DNA of 64,000 nucleotides from Chloroflexota bacterium (GTDB lineage: Bacteria; Chloroflexota; Limnocylindria; Limnocylindrales; CSP1-4): assembly GCA_019637815.1 (NCBI GenBank), contig JAHBUZ010000003.1, forward strand, positions 175,049 to 239,048, written 5' to 3'. The notes under the pieces were generated by a model. The model was not told the DNA's origin. It did not search any database and worked only from the letters and a program-made list of their open reading frames with translations. Positions 24,765 through 32,518 of this stretch are shown one piece after another. The translations under genes and the position numbers were made by a program. How positions within the stretch are numbered: position 1 is the first letter of the stretch; each line of letters opens with the position of its first letter.

Positions 24765-25094
24765 ATGGACGAGCTCGTCAAGCAGCTCATCGCGAAGGCT
24801 GGCATCGATGCCAGCCAGGCACAGGCCGTGGTCGAGGTGGTGACCGGGTTCCTCAAGGACAAGCTGCCCGCGGACGTCATGAACCAGGTGAGCGGCCTCG
24901 TGGGTGGCCTGGGTGACCTGGCGGGTGACGCTGCCGGCGCGGCCAAGGGTGTCGCGTCCGACGCGGCCGGTGCGGCGCAGGATGCGGCGGGTGCCGCCCA
25001 GGCGGCCGCCGCGGATGCCGCGGACGGCGCGAAGGATGCCGCCGGCGGCATCATGGGCAAGATCGGCGGCCTGTTCGGCGGCGACAAGAGCTGA
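24765..25094 (+). CDS. Small alanine/glycine-rich helical protein
   Basis: 109 residues. Residues 1-40 form an amphipathic helical start (MDELVKQLIAKAGIDASQAQ) found in several small bacterial proteins of unknown function that regulate nothing obvious. From about 44 to 95 the sequence is a run of short Ala/Gly/Asp repeats (GDAAGAAKG, DAAGAAQDAAGAAQ), predicted to be a long, flexible or helical tail like those of LEA-type proteins, and it ends with GLFGGDKS. The ATG follows GGAGG with ideal spacing. The frame continues far upstream but without coding signal. No partner is evident. Function unknown; stress or desiccation protection is only a guess. Confidence 0.8.
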   Translation: MDELVKQLIAKAGIDASQAQAVVEVVTGFLKDKLPADVMNQVSGLVGGLGDLAGDAAGAAKGVASDAAGAAQDAAGAAQAAAADAADGAKDAAGGIMGKIGGLFGGDKS

Positions 25095-25096
25095 GC

Positions 25097-25120
25097 CCGG
25101 GCCGGGCCGACCGGGCCCGG
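25097..25120 (+). terminator. GC hairpin after the alanine-rich gene
   Basis: CCGGGCC and GGCCCGG can pair directly after the stop codon. There is no U-tract. Possible terminator. Confidence 0.35.
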
Positions 25121-25211
25121 TCGCGGATCGGACCGGGACCGCACGTGACCTGCCAGGCGGTCCTCCCCGAGCCGACATGCTTCCCTGACCCGATCCCCAC
25201 GGAGGTGCTCC

Positions 25212-26111
25212 ATGGCGGACGCGACCGATCCCCCGCAGGCCGATGGGGATGCGCCGGCAGCGTCGAGCGGCACGCAGCCGGCCGACACCGGCGACGCCGG
25301 CAGCTGGGAGTTCCTGCCGGCTCCTGACCCCCTCGCGGACGTCCCCGGTGCGGGCACGTGGGGCCAGGCGCCCAGTGACGGACCGGCCGCCTGGCCGCCC
25401 GCGCCGCCGCCGGAGGCATCCGCTCCTCCGACCGACCTGCTGCCCATCGAGGAGATGCCCCCGGAGCCCGCGTGGCCGGCCATCGAGGCGCCGCCCGTGG
25501 AGCCGGTCGCGACGCTCCGTCTCGTCGGCGGCGCAGGACGCGTGGAGCTGCGCACCGACCCGTCCGTGGAGGAGCTCTATCGGGCGAGCTACGAGCCGGG
25601 GCAGCCGGACGTCGTGATGGAGCCCGATCGCGTGACCGTGCGGTACGCGCTGCATCGCCTGTTCGGACGGGTGCGCGCGTCCGAGGAGAGCCGGAGTCGA
25701 TTCGCGCTGTCCACGCGCCTGCCCTGGGACATCGGCGTCCCCGATGGCGCCACCGGCCTGGACGCGGACCTCGCGAGCGGTCGCATCGTGGCGCTCCGGG
25801 TGGGTCACGGGGGAGGTCTCGTGCGACTCCGCCTAGGTCGGCCGCAGGGCACGGTGCCCGTGGTCATCGGTGGGGGTGCGCGCCAGGTCATCGTGTTCCG
25901 ACCCGCGGGCGTCATGGTGCGCGTCGCGACGCAGGGGGATGTCGGCCGCGTGATCGTGGACACGGGTCGTCCGCTGGGGCCGCTCAGCGGCTCGACGACC
26001 GTGGAGCCCCCCGGCTATGCCGCCGCCGAGGACCGCTATGACATCACGGTGGCGGGCGGCTGCGAGGCGGTCCATGTGTCGACGGTGCCGGACGGGTCGG
26101 AGGGGTCCTGA
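25212..26111 (+). CDS. Hypothetical protein with beta-helix-like C-terminal domain
   Basis: 299 residues. The first about 95 are disordered, rich in Pro, Ala and Asp. From about 97 onward the sequence alternates short beta strands (ATLRLVGGAGRVELRTD, RVTVRYAL, IVALRVGHGGGLVRLRLG), resembling the DUF4097/adhesin-like beta repeats that occur in bacterial cytoplasmic or surface proteins. There is no signal peptide or transmembrane helix. The ATG at 25212 follows GGAGG. It follows the alanine-rich gene by 117 bases on the same strand and may be co-transcribed if the intervening hairpin is leaky. Function unknown. Confidence 0.75.
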   Translation: MADATDPPQADGDAPAASSGTQPADTGDAGSWEFLPAPDPLADVPGAGTWGQAPSDGPAAWPPAPPPEASAPPTDLLPIEEMPPEPAWPAIEAPPVEPVATLRLVGGAGRVELRTDPSVEELYRASYEPGQPDVVMEPDRVTVRYALHRLFGRVRASEESRSRFALSTRLPWDIGVPDGATGLDADLASGRIVALRVGHGGGLVRLRLGRPQGTVPVVIGGGARQVIVFRPAGVMVRVATQGDVGRVIVDTGRPLGPLSGSTTVEPPGYAAAEDRYDITVAGGCEAVHVSTVPDGSEGS

Positions 26112-26169
26112 GGCAGCGCACCCGTGGTGTCGTATCCGCGACGCTCTGGTCGACCGCGGTCGGCCCCGG

Positions 26170-26904
26170 TCAGCGCGGCGTGTCCGGTGGCTCGCCTGCC
26201 AGGGACCTCGCTGCCCGATCGTGCGAATCGATCTCCTCGGCGGTGATGAGATGACGTCGGTCGTGGGCCGAGTGGTACGCGAACGACACGACCAGCTCGC
26301 GGAGCGCTCCGACCCGCTCCAGCTGACGTCGCTCGACCTCGTGCCAGCCAGGCGGACGATCGCTGACCGCCATCGCCCCAGCCAGATGCGCCAGGCACAG
26401 GTCCGCGCCACCGAGCGCCTCCATCCACGCCGGCTCCGCGGCGAGTCGCACGAGGGTGCCGATGGTCGTGCGCTCCGCGTCCGTGGCAGCGGCGCAGATG
26501 ACACATGCAGGCGGGCGCGTCGCGGCCTGGGCACGACGACCGCGGGTGAGCCCGTTCGATCGATGCACCGCGGCCAGCTCCTCGTGACGGACCCGGAGCA
26601 TCGCGTCGAACAGGATCGCGCTGCCCAGCATCCCGCCGGCCATGGAGCGCTCCACCGCGACCATCCGACGGACGTGGGTGGCGCAGAGACCGCGCGCCTC
26701 GTCGAGCGCCGCGCGGAACGCGACGTCATTGACGCTCTCGTACAGGATCGCCCCGATGGCTCGGTCGACGAGCTCGGCGCAGTGCCCGCAGACCGGACAG
26801 CCCGGTCGCTCCATGCGGGTCGCGAGACGCGCGCTCGTGAGGTCGCGGGCCGGCAGGGCAGGACGGGACGCGGGCTGGTCGTCGGCGGGCATCGCGTCCA
26901 TCAT
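26170..26904 (-). CDS. Cysteine-motif protein, DUF6062-like
   Basis: About 244 residues. Two CxxC-type motifs stand out: CPVCGHC near residues 36-42 and CVICAA near 131-136. They are followed by conserved LCATHVRRM (about 73-81) and LCLAHLAG (about 163-170), so two C-x2-C...C-x2-H sets could each bind a metal ion. This duplicated layout resembles DUF6062-type proteins of anaerobes and Chloroflexota. The rest is helical. There is no export signal. The start is uncertain (ATGs at 26904, 26901 and 26892, none with a strong ribosome site). It is divergent from the GNAT-like gene. Function unknown. Confidence 0.7.
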   Translation of the reverse strand: MMDAMPADDQPASRPALPARDLTSARLATRMERPGCPVCGHCAELVDRAIGAILYESVNDVAFRAALDEARGLCATHVRRMVAVERSMAGGMLGSAILFDAMLRVRHEELAAVHRSNGLTRGRRAQAATRPPACVICAAATDAERTTIGTLVRLAAEPAWMEALGGADLCLAHLAGAMAVSDRPPGWHEVERRQLERVGALRELVVSFAYHSAHDRRHLITAEEIDSHDRAARSLAGEPPDTPR

Positions 26905-26975
26905 GCCTGTGCATGGCGAGGGGCGTGCCCACGAGCCGCCGCACGAGGACCGGACCGCCGACGGCCACCGCCGGC

Positions 26976-27482
26976 ATGACGACCGACCTGTGGGCCGACG
27001 CGGTCCTGGACAACGCCGCGTGGTGCGACGTCGTGTGCCGGGCGCTCGGTCACACGACCGTGAGGCAGGAGGGGCTGTGGATGGACCTCGACCCCGCGCC
27101 GCCGTACTACCCGAACGCGGTGACGACGAGCTCGGACGACCGGGCGGCACAGCTGGCCGCGATCGAGCGGATGCTCGCAGGCCCCCTCCCCCGGCCGTGG
27201 ACCATCAAGGACGGGTTCCATGGGCGCCTGGACGGACGCATCGTGGCGGTCGCGGTGGCCAGTCGGTCGGCGGCCGGGACGGGGCCCGTCGTCGGCATCT
27301 CGAACATCGTCCTCGGTGAGCCGGATGGGGAGCGGTACCGGGGCGCACTCATCGACGCGGTCCGGGACGCGTTCCCGGGGCTGCCGCTCGTGGGCTACGA
27401 GCGTGGGGAGGACCTCGAGCGGATGATCGGGCTGGGTCTCGAAGCGGTGGGTCCGCTGCGGGTCTGGATCATGAGCCGCTGA
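26976..27482 (+). CDS. GNAT-like hypothetical protein
   Basis: 168 residues from ATG 26976; the frame opens earlier at 26913 but the extra residues are basic and low in complexity. Residues near 35-45 read APPYYPNAVTTS, and near the end VGYERGEDLERMIGLGLEAVGPLRVW. This matches the arrangement of small GNAT-fold proteins with a degenerate acyl-CoA site, in which PYYPDAVTL is the landmark. No clear acetyl-CoA pyrophosphate loop (RxxGxG/A) is visible, so catalysis is uncertain. It is divergent from the DUF6062-like gene by about 70 bases and followed by ettA. Confidence 0.65.
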   Translation: MTTDLWADAVLDNAAWCDVVCRALGHTTVRQEGLWMDLDPAPPYYPNAVTTSSDDRAAQLAAIERMLAGPLPRPWTIKDGFHGRLDGRIVAVAVASRSAAGTGPVVGISNIVLGEPDGERYRGALIDAVRDAFPGLPLVGYERGEDLERMIGLGLEAVGPLRVWIMSR

Positions 27483-27548
27483 CGCCGCGGGACGCGGGTG
27501 GCGGTCGCCTGCGCTCACTGCCGCGCGACCGCTCGTGCCGGCTCCCGC

Positions 27549-27554
27549 TAGGCT
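27549..27554 (+). promoter_or_regulatory. Leaderless -10 box TAGGCT of ettA
   Basis: TAGGCT ends 6 nt before the ettA ATG, and no Shine-Dalgarno intervenes. Confidence 0.55.
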
Positions 27555-27560
27555 TGTGGG

Positions 27561-29240
27561 ATGCCCGCAGAGTTCATCTACACGACCTACAAGCTCGCCC
27601 GTCATTACCCGCCGGACCGGATGGTGCTCGAGGACATCTCGATCAGCTTCTACCCCGGTGCCAAGATCGGGGTCATCGGCTCCAACGGCGCCGGCAAGTC
27701 CAGCCTCATGCGCATCATGGCCGGCCTCGATGACGGCTTCACCGGCGAGGCACGGCTGACCCCGGGCTACACCGTCGGCTATCTCGACCAGGAACCCGCG
27801 CTGGACCCGGCGAAGGATGTCAAGGGCAACGTCATGGATGGCGTCCGGCCGGTCCAGGACCTCATCGACGCGTACAACGCCGTGATGACCAAGTGGTCCG
27901 AGCCCGATGCCGACTACGAGGCGATCGGCGCCGAGCAGGCCGCCCTCGAGGATCGCATCCAGGCGGTGGGTGCTTGGGACCTCGAGCGCAACGTGGACAT
28001 CGCCATGGATGCCCTCCGCTGTCCGCCGGACGACGCGGATGTCACCACGCTGTCCGGTGGCGAGAAGCGACGCGTGGCCCTCTGCCGGTTGCTGCTCCAG
28101 CATCCGGACCTGCTGCTGCTGGACGAGCCCACCAACCACCTGGACGCGGAGTCGGTGGAGTGGCTGGAGCGATTCCTCCAGGAGTACAGCGGCACCGTGG
28201 TCGCGGTGACCCACGACCGCTACTTCCTGGACGACGCCGCGCAGTGGATCCTGGAGCTCGACCGCGGGCGTGGCTACCCCTTCCAGGGCAACTACTCCAG
28301 CTGGCTGGAGCAGAAGCTGGAGCGGATGTCTCGTGAGCAGAAGACCGCGGACGCCAAGCAGCGGACCCTCGCACGCGAGCTCGACTGGGTGCGCATGTCA
28401 CCCAAGGCCCGTCAATCGAAGGGCAAGGCGCGACTGTCTGCCTACGAGCAGCTGCTCGCAGAGGCGAACGACGAGAAGGTCGTCACCCGCGAGCTGGAGA
28501 TCGCCATCCCGCCCGGGCCGCGGCTCGGTGAGCAGGTCATCGAGGTGTCCGGGCTGCGCAAGGGCTATGGCGACCGGCTGCTCATCGAGGACCTCTCGTT
28601 CGCCCTCCCCCGCTCGGGCATCGTGGGCATCATCGGGCCGAACGGGGCAGGCAAGACGACCCTGTTCCGGATGCTCGTCGGCGAGGAGGCGCCGGACGCC
28701 GGTGCGATCACGGTGGGCGACACCGTGGCGCTCTCCTATGTCGACCAGGGCCGGGACGCGCTCGTGGCGGACCAGACCGTGTTCCAGTCCATCACGGAAG
28801 GCACCGAGGTCATCAAGGTCGGGCCGCGCGAGGTCCCGGCGCGCGCGTACGTGAGCAGCTTCAACTTCCGGGGCACGGACCAGCAGAAGCTCGTGGGACA
28901 GCTGTCGGGTGGCGAGCGCAACCGCGTCCACCTGGCGCGGCTGCTGCGCTCCGGCGGCAACGTGCTGCTGCTCGACGAGCCCACGAACGACCTCGACGTG
29001 GACACCCTGCGCGCACTGGAGGCCGGCCTCGAGTCGTTCCCTGGGTGCGCCGTGGTCATCAGCCACGACCGCTGGTTCCTCGATCGCATCGCGACCCACG
29101 TCCTCGCCTTCGAGGGCGATAGCCAGGTGCGCTTCTTCGAGGGCAACGTCAGCGACTACGAGGCGTTCCGCCGCAAGGAGCTCGGCGCCGCTGCCGAGCA
29201 GCCGCACCGGATCCGCTACAAGAAGCTCTCCGCGGCCTGA
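27561..29240 (+). CDS. ettA: Energy-dependent translational throttle protein EttA (ABC-F)
   Basis: 559-residue cytoplasmic ABC-F ATPase that binds the ribosomal E site and gates entry into elongation according to ATP/ADP. It starts with the EttA-typical FIYTTYKLARHYPPDR. Walker A motifs are GSNGAGKS near 40-47 and GPNGAGKT near 360; signature motifs are LSGGEKRR near 163-170 and LSGGERNR near 447; Walker B is LLLLDEPTNHLD near 182 and LLLDEPTNDLD near 470. Between the domains is the linker with EWVRMSPKARQSKGK-like sequence (here DWVRMSPKARQSKGK). No transmembrane segments. It is transcribed alone from a leaderless-type promoter and converges with the SUKH gene. Confidence 0.97.
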   Translation: MPAEFIYTTYKLARHYPPDRMVLEDISISFYPGAKIGVIGSNGAGKSSLMRIMAGLDDGFTGEARLTPGYTVGYLDQEPALDPAKDVKGNVMDGVRPVQDLIDAYNAVMTKWSEPDADYEAIGAEQAALEDRIQAVGAWDLERNVDIAMDALRCPPDDADVTTLSGGEKRRVALCRLLLQHPDLLLLDEPTNHLDAESVEWLERFLQEYSGTVVAVTHDRYFLDDAAQWILELDRGRGYPFQGNYSSWLEQKLERMSREQKTADAKQRTLARELDWVRMSPKARQSKGKARLSAYEQLLAEANDEKVVTRELEIAIPPGPRLGEQVIEVSGLRKGYGDRLLIEDLSFALPRSGIVGIIGPNGAGKTTLFRMLVGEEAPDAGAITVGDTVALSYVDQGRDALVADQTVFQSITEGTEVIKVGPREVPARAYVSSFNFRGTDQQKLVGQLSGGERNRVHLARLLRSGGNVLLLDEPTNDLDVDTLRALEAGLESFPGCAVVISHDRWFLDRIATHVLAFEGDSQVRFFEGNVSDYEAFRRKELGAAAEQPHRIRYKKLSAA

Positions 29241-29261
29241 GCCCGTCCTCCCCGGGTCGCG

Positions 29262-30347
29262 TCACTGGCCGCGGCGCAGGAGGCGGGACAGCAGCGACGG
29301 CCGAGGGATGGGGCTGTCCTCCGGCCTGTCCTCCGCGTCGTCGGCTGGTGGCGCCTCGCCGTCGGCCTCCCAGCCACGGTATCTGCTGGAGACGACCTGC
29401 CAGCCAGCGCCCGTCGATGCCAGCCGGTACTCCACCAGCGAGACCCCGTACCCGGGCGTGGTCCCCTCGGCGACCTGGAAGACCACGACACCGCCCGCCG
29501 ATGTCCGTTCCTTGCGGATCACGAACTGCGTGGGGTCATGGCGTGACGGTGATGTCGTCTCGATCCCGCCTCCCATGGCGCTGGCCATCGACCCGCTGCA
29601 GAAGCGGGCATGGACCGTCTCCAGGCGTTGCAGCGCGGTGCGGAACACGCGCTCGTCCCGATCGTGGGAGCGCCTGCCGGCGAAGGGGCCCTTGCCGCCT
29701 GTCTCGCGGACCACCCAGTCCTCGACCTCGCGCTGCGCCTCGAACCAGGCGAGGAGATGCGCCCGGGCGTCCGTCGGGGTGGGCTCATCGGGTGCGGTCG
29801 TCGGAGGGTCCGTCCTGGTCGGGGTCGGTCGGGGCGCCTCGTGCTGCCGTTCGGACAGCTCGGAGGGCTCGACCGGCTCGAAGTACCGCTTCGGTCCGAA
29901 GTGGCGCAGCACACGACCCGAGCAGGCCCACTCGATCGCCTCCAGCAGCCCGTGGTCGCGGACGAACACGCGCTCATGGTCGCGCGGCAGGACCACGATC
30001 CGCCCTGGTGAGGATGGGTGGACGACGAGCGTGTCGCCGTCGAGCGTGTCCGCGATCTCGATGGACCCCATGGCCCACTGCTGGTCGACGCCAGCCCGTC
30101 CGTCGCCCCAGAACCAGTACGCGGCCATGCGTCCCTGGTGTTCCGTGCGTCCGGAACGGATCCGATCCGGCGGCAGGACACGGACCAGCAGGTTGAGCGT
30201 CCCGTCGCCGAGCCGGGTGATGTACTCGCGGTAGCCGTCCGGGAGCGTCAGGCCCAGATCACGCTCCAGCGCATCCACCTCGTCGTGGGTCGCGAGCAGG
30301 AGCGGTCCGCCACGGACCTCTACTGCGTCAAGGTCGAGCGATCGCAT
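29262..30347 (-). CDS. SUKH (SMI1/KNR4) domain fused to NTF2-fold immunity-like domain
   Basis: 361 residues. Residues about 15-150 match the SUKH superfamily: LGLTLPDGYREYITRLGDG near 30-48, then GDTLVVHPSSPGRIVVLPRD and a terminal LRHFGPKRYFEP. A Pro/Thr/Glu linker spans about 165-195, and residues about 196-340 resemble NTF2-fold immunity proteins (HLLAWFEAQREVEDWVV, then YGVSLVEYRLASTGAGWQVV). Both folds are well known as immunity proteins against polymorphic toxins; a fusion would be a two-toxin immunity protein. No toxin gene is adjacent. The ATG at 30347 is leaderless-type (TACGAT ends 7 nt before). A non-immunity role of SUKH is possible. Confidence 0.8.
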   Translation of the reverse strand: MRSLDLDAVEVRGGPLLLATHDEVDALERDLGLTLPDGYREYITRLGDGTLNLLVRVLPPDRIRSGRTEHQGRMAAYWFWGDGRAGVDQQWAMGSIEIADTLDGDTLVVHPSSPGRIVVLPRDHERVFVRDHGLLEAIEWACSGRVLRHFGPKRYFEPVEPSELSERQHEAPRPTPTRTDPPTTAPDEPTPTDARAHLLAWFEAQREVEDWVVRETGGKGPFAGRRSHDRDERVFRTALQRLETVHARFCSGSMASAMGGGIETTSPSRHDPTQFVIRKERTSAGGVVVFQVAEGTTPGYGVSLVEYRLASTGAGWQVVSSRYRGWEADGEAPPADDAEDRPEDSPIPRPSLLSRLLRRGQ

Positions 30348-30354
30348 GTCCGCG

Positions 30355-30360
30355 ATCGTA
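30355..30360 (-). promoter_or_regulatory. Leaderless -10 box TACGAT of SUKH gene
   Basis: On the minus strand TACGAT ends 7 nt before the ATG at 30347, with no Shine-Dalgarno. Confidence 0.55.
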
Positions 30361-30387
30361 GCCGCCCGGGCGACCGCTGACGACCCT

Positions 30388-30429
30388 GTGCGACGCGTCG
30401 CACGGTCGGTCATCATTCGTCTGATGACC
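30388..30429 (+). promoter_or_regulatory. Two palindromes in divergent SUKH/MetE-like promoter region
   Basis: GTGCGACG-CGTCGCAC is a perfect 16-bp palindrome (30388-30403). Five bases later GGTCATCA-N6-TGATGACC (30408-30429) is a second perfect inverted repeat, ending just before the ribosome site of the MetE-like gene. Likely operators or a leader hairpin. Confidence 0.55.
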
Positions 30430-30446
30430 GAGGAGGACCCACGACC

Positions 30447-31454
30447 ATGACCGACGCGCGCATCCGCACCACGACCGTGGGCTCGTACCCGCTGCCCGAC
30501 TGGCTCATCGCAGCGCCGACCCAGCAGGCACTGACCGATGCCACCCGCGTCGTCATCGATACCCAGGAGCGGGCCGGCATCGACCTCGTGTGTGACGGTG
30601 AGCTGTATCGGTTCGACGTGGACCACCCCGAGACCAACGGCATGATCGAGTACTTCGTCCGCCCCATGTCCGGCGTCCGTCGCGAGATCGGGCTCGAGGA
30701 GTGGCTGGCCTTCCGGGATACGCCGGGGATGTCGTTCCGGGCGCGGCCCGCAGCGATCGTGGACGGCCCGCTGGGCGCCGGGACGCTGGACCTGCTGTCC
30801 GCCTGCGAACGTGCCCAGGGCCTGGCAACGCGGCCGCTCAAGTTCACCCTGACCGGGCCGCACATGCTCGCCAAGACCCTGCTGGACCGTCACTACGGCG
30901 ATCGGGCGGAGCTGGCGCTCGCGATCGCGGATGTGCTCGCTGCACAGGTCCGTCACCTGACCGCGGACGTCATCCAGGTCGACGAGGCGAACCTGCCCGG
31001 CTCACCGGACGAGTGGCCGTGGGCGCTCGAGGCGATCAATCGCGTGCTGGACGCGGTCACCACGACCGCTGCGGTCCATCTCTGCTTCGGCAACTACGGC
31101 GGTCAGTCCATCCAGCGCGGTGACTGGGCCAAGCTGATGGACTACCTCAACGGGCTCCACGCCGACCACATCGTGATGGAGAACGCACATCGCCCACCCG
31201 ATGAGCTCGCCGCCTTCCGGGACCTGCGACCGGACATCGGGCTGGGCCTGGGCGTCGTGGACATCAAGCGCACCGAGATCGAGAGCGCGGACACGATCGC
31301 ACGGAGCATCGAGCGGGCCGACCAGGTCCTGGGTGTCGGTCGGGTGCGCTGGATCCATCCCGACTGCGGGTTCTGGATGCTCAAGCGGAACATGGCGGAC
31401 GGCAAGATCCGAGCGCTGGTCGCTGGCCGGGACCTGTACGAGGGGCGCAGGTGA
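30447..31454 (+). CDS. MetE-like methyltransferase (short, catalytic half only)
   Basis: 335 residues of the cobalamin-independent methionine synthase C-terminal/UROD fold. It starts TTTVGSYPLPDWL, and has FTLTGPHMLAKTLLD near 132-146, VIQVDEANLPGS near 173, the zinc-ligand pair His/Cys in VHLCFGNYGG near 205-214, Glu in IVMENAHRP near 241, and Cys in HPDCGFWML near 308-316. All four zinc-site residues are therefore visible. It lacks the N-terminal barrel of full-length MetE (about 750 residues), like the archaeal and environmental core MetE enzymes, which use other methyl donors such as methylcobamide. The ATG follows GAGGAGGA. It is transcribed alone. Confidence 0.88.
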   Translation: MTDARIRTTTVGSYPLPDWLIAAPTQQALTDATRVVIDTQERAGIDLVCDGELYRFDVDHPETNGMIEYFVRPMSGVRREIGLEEWLAFRDTPGMSFRARPAAIVDGPLGAGTLDLLSACERAQGLATRPLKFTLTGPHMLAKTLLDRHYGDRAELALAIADVLAAQVRHLTADVIQVDEANLPGSPDEWPWALEAINRVLDAVTTTAAVHLCFGNYGGQSIQRGDWAKLMDYLNGLHADHIVMENAHRPPDELAAFRDLRPDIGLGLGVVDIKRTEIESADTIARSIERADQVLGVGRVRWIHPDCGFWMLKRNMADGKIRALVAGRDLYEGRR

Positions 31455-31490
31455 GGATCGACGGGCTGGGTCGTCGTCGCTGCGCGCTCG

Positions 31491-32099
31491 TCACCCAGCG
31501 ACGGTGCCGAACGTCGCGCGACCGGCCGGTCGATACGTCTGGATCGTGACCCCGGACGGGATCGACCGAGACTCGACCAGGCCCAGGGCGTGCGTCGGGC
31601 CGTCCTCCGGGAACAGTCGGAGGCCCTTGCCCAGCACGACCGGGTAGATCATCAGGTGGAGCTCATCGACGAGGTCGCGCTCGAGGAGCCAGCGCAGCAG
31701 GGCGCCACTGCCATGCACCTGGAGCTCTCGGCCCGGCTGCGCCTTCAGGTCCCGCACCCTGGCCTCGACGTCGCTCTCGATGACATGGGTGTGCTGCCAG
31801 GATGGGTCCCGGAGCGTGCTCGAGGGGACATGCTTGGGCAGGACGTTGATGCCGTGGGACACGGGGTCGCCGGCATCGTGGTGTGGCCCGTAGGCCTCCC
31901 AGATCTGCCACGTCACACGACCGAGCAGCAGTGCGTCCGCGCGCTCGTACACGGACGTGATGAAGGGCCAGGTCTCCGGGTCGGCGTATGGCGCCAGCCA
32001 GCCGCCCCGGTCGAAGCCGCCACGGCGGTCCTCGTCCGGACTGCCGGGGCCCTGATACACGCCGTCCAGCGTGAGGAACAGCAATGCGGTCAGCTGCAT
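31491..32099 (-). CDS. Dihydrofolate reductase family protein
   Basis: 202 residues, RibD_C/DHFR-like fold. It starts MQLTALLFLTLDGVYQGPG and contains ERADALLLGRVTWQIWEAYG near 55-74, the NADPH-loop part typical of YwjB/YyaP-like stand-alone reductases, then LQVHGSGALLRWLLERDLVDE near 125-145. Start 32099 follows CGGAGG. Function is unknown. The gene sits at the edge of an accessory-looking stretch and converges with the MetE-like gene 37 bases away. It is only distantly similar to the family member at 3787-4431. Confidence 0.9.
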   Translation of the reverse strand: MQLTALLFLTLDGVYQGPGSPDEDRRGGFDRGGWLAPYADPETWPFITSVYERADALLLGRVTWQIWEAYGPHHDAGDPVSHGINVLPKHVPSSTLRDPSWQHTHVIESDVEARVRDLKAQPGRELQVHGSGALLRWLLERDLVDELHLMIYPVVLGKGLRLFPEDGPTHALGLVESRSIPSGVTIQTYRPAGRATFGTVAG

Positions 32100-32518
32100 C
32101 GTGGGAGCCTCCGTGCGGTGGTCGTCGCTCGTAGGACGGCGTGTGAGGCTGGGATCCATCGACGAGAGTGCCCGGCTCTTGGGCCCCTGGGCACCGCACC
32201 CGCGATCTTGACATTCCGCCACACTGGTCGTCGCGTATCCGCCTCGCGTGACCGCCGATCCGGCGATCCAACCCACTGGTCATCGGACTGCCAGGTCCCG
32301 GACGCGACCCTGAGCGTGGAACCGGTGCGCAGCAGGCCCAAGGGCACAGCGACATCCGGATAGCCGCCAACCAGTGTGGCGAACTGGCAGATCGTAGCCC
32401 GCCGTGGTGGACCGACAGGTCGGAGTCCGAGCCTTCGACGTCAAGGCATCGGCCGGGGCGGGTCGGCTCCACGTTGTCCACCAAGTGCGCGGTAAGTGCC
32501 GACGATCACCATGCACCC
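32100..32518. other. Intergenic stretch with MITE-like inverted-repeat element
   Basis: No gene is supported in these 419 bases. About half (32204-32393) is bounded by imperfect inverted repeats and described separately; the rest shows nothing recognisable. Confidence 0.6.
32204..32393. mobile_element. Possible MITE: 190-bp element with terminal inverted repeats
   Basis: The ends read GATCT...CGCCACACTGGT...TATCCG in opposite orientation. The 12-bp CGCCACACTGGT (32217-32228) and ACCAGTGTGGCG (32370-32381) are perfect complements, with weaker matches on both sides. The interior has no ORF and another CACTGGT. No clear target duplication was found, so a mobile origin is inferred from structure and from its place among accessory genes. 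Confidence 0.45.
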
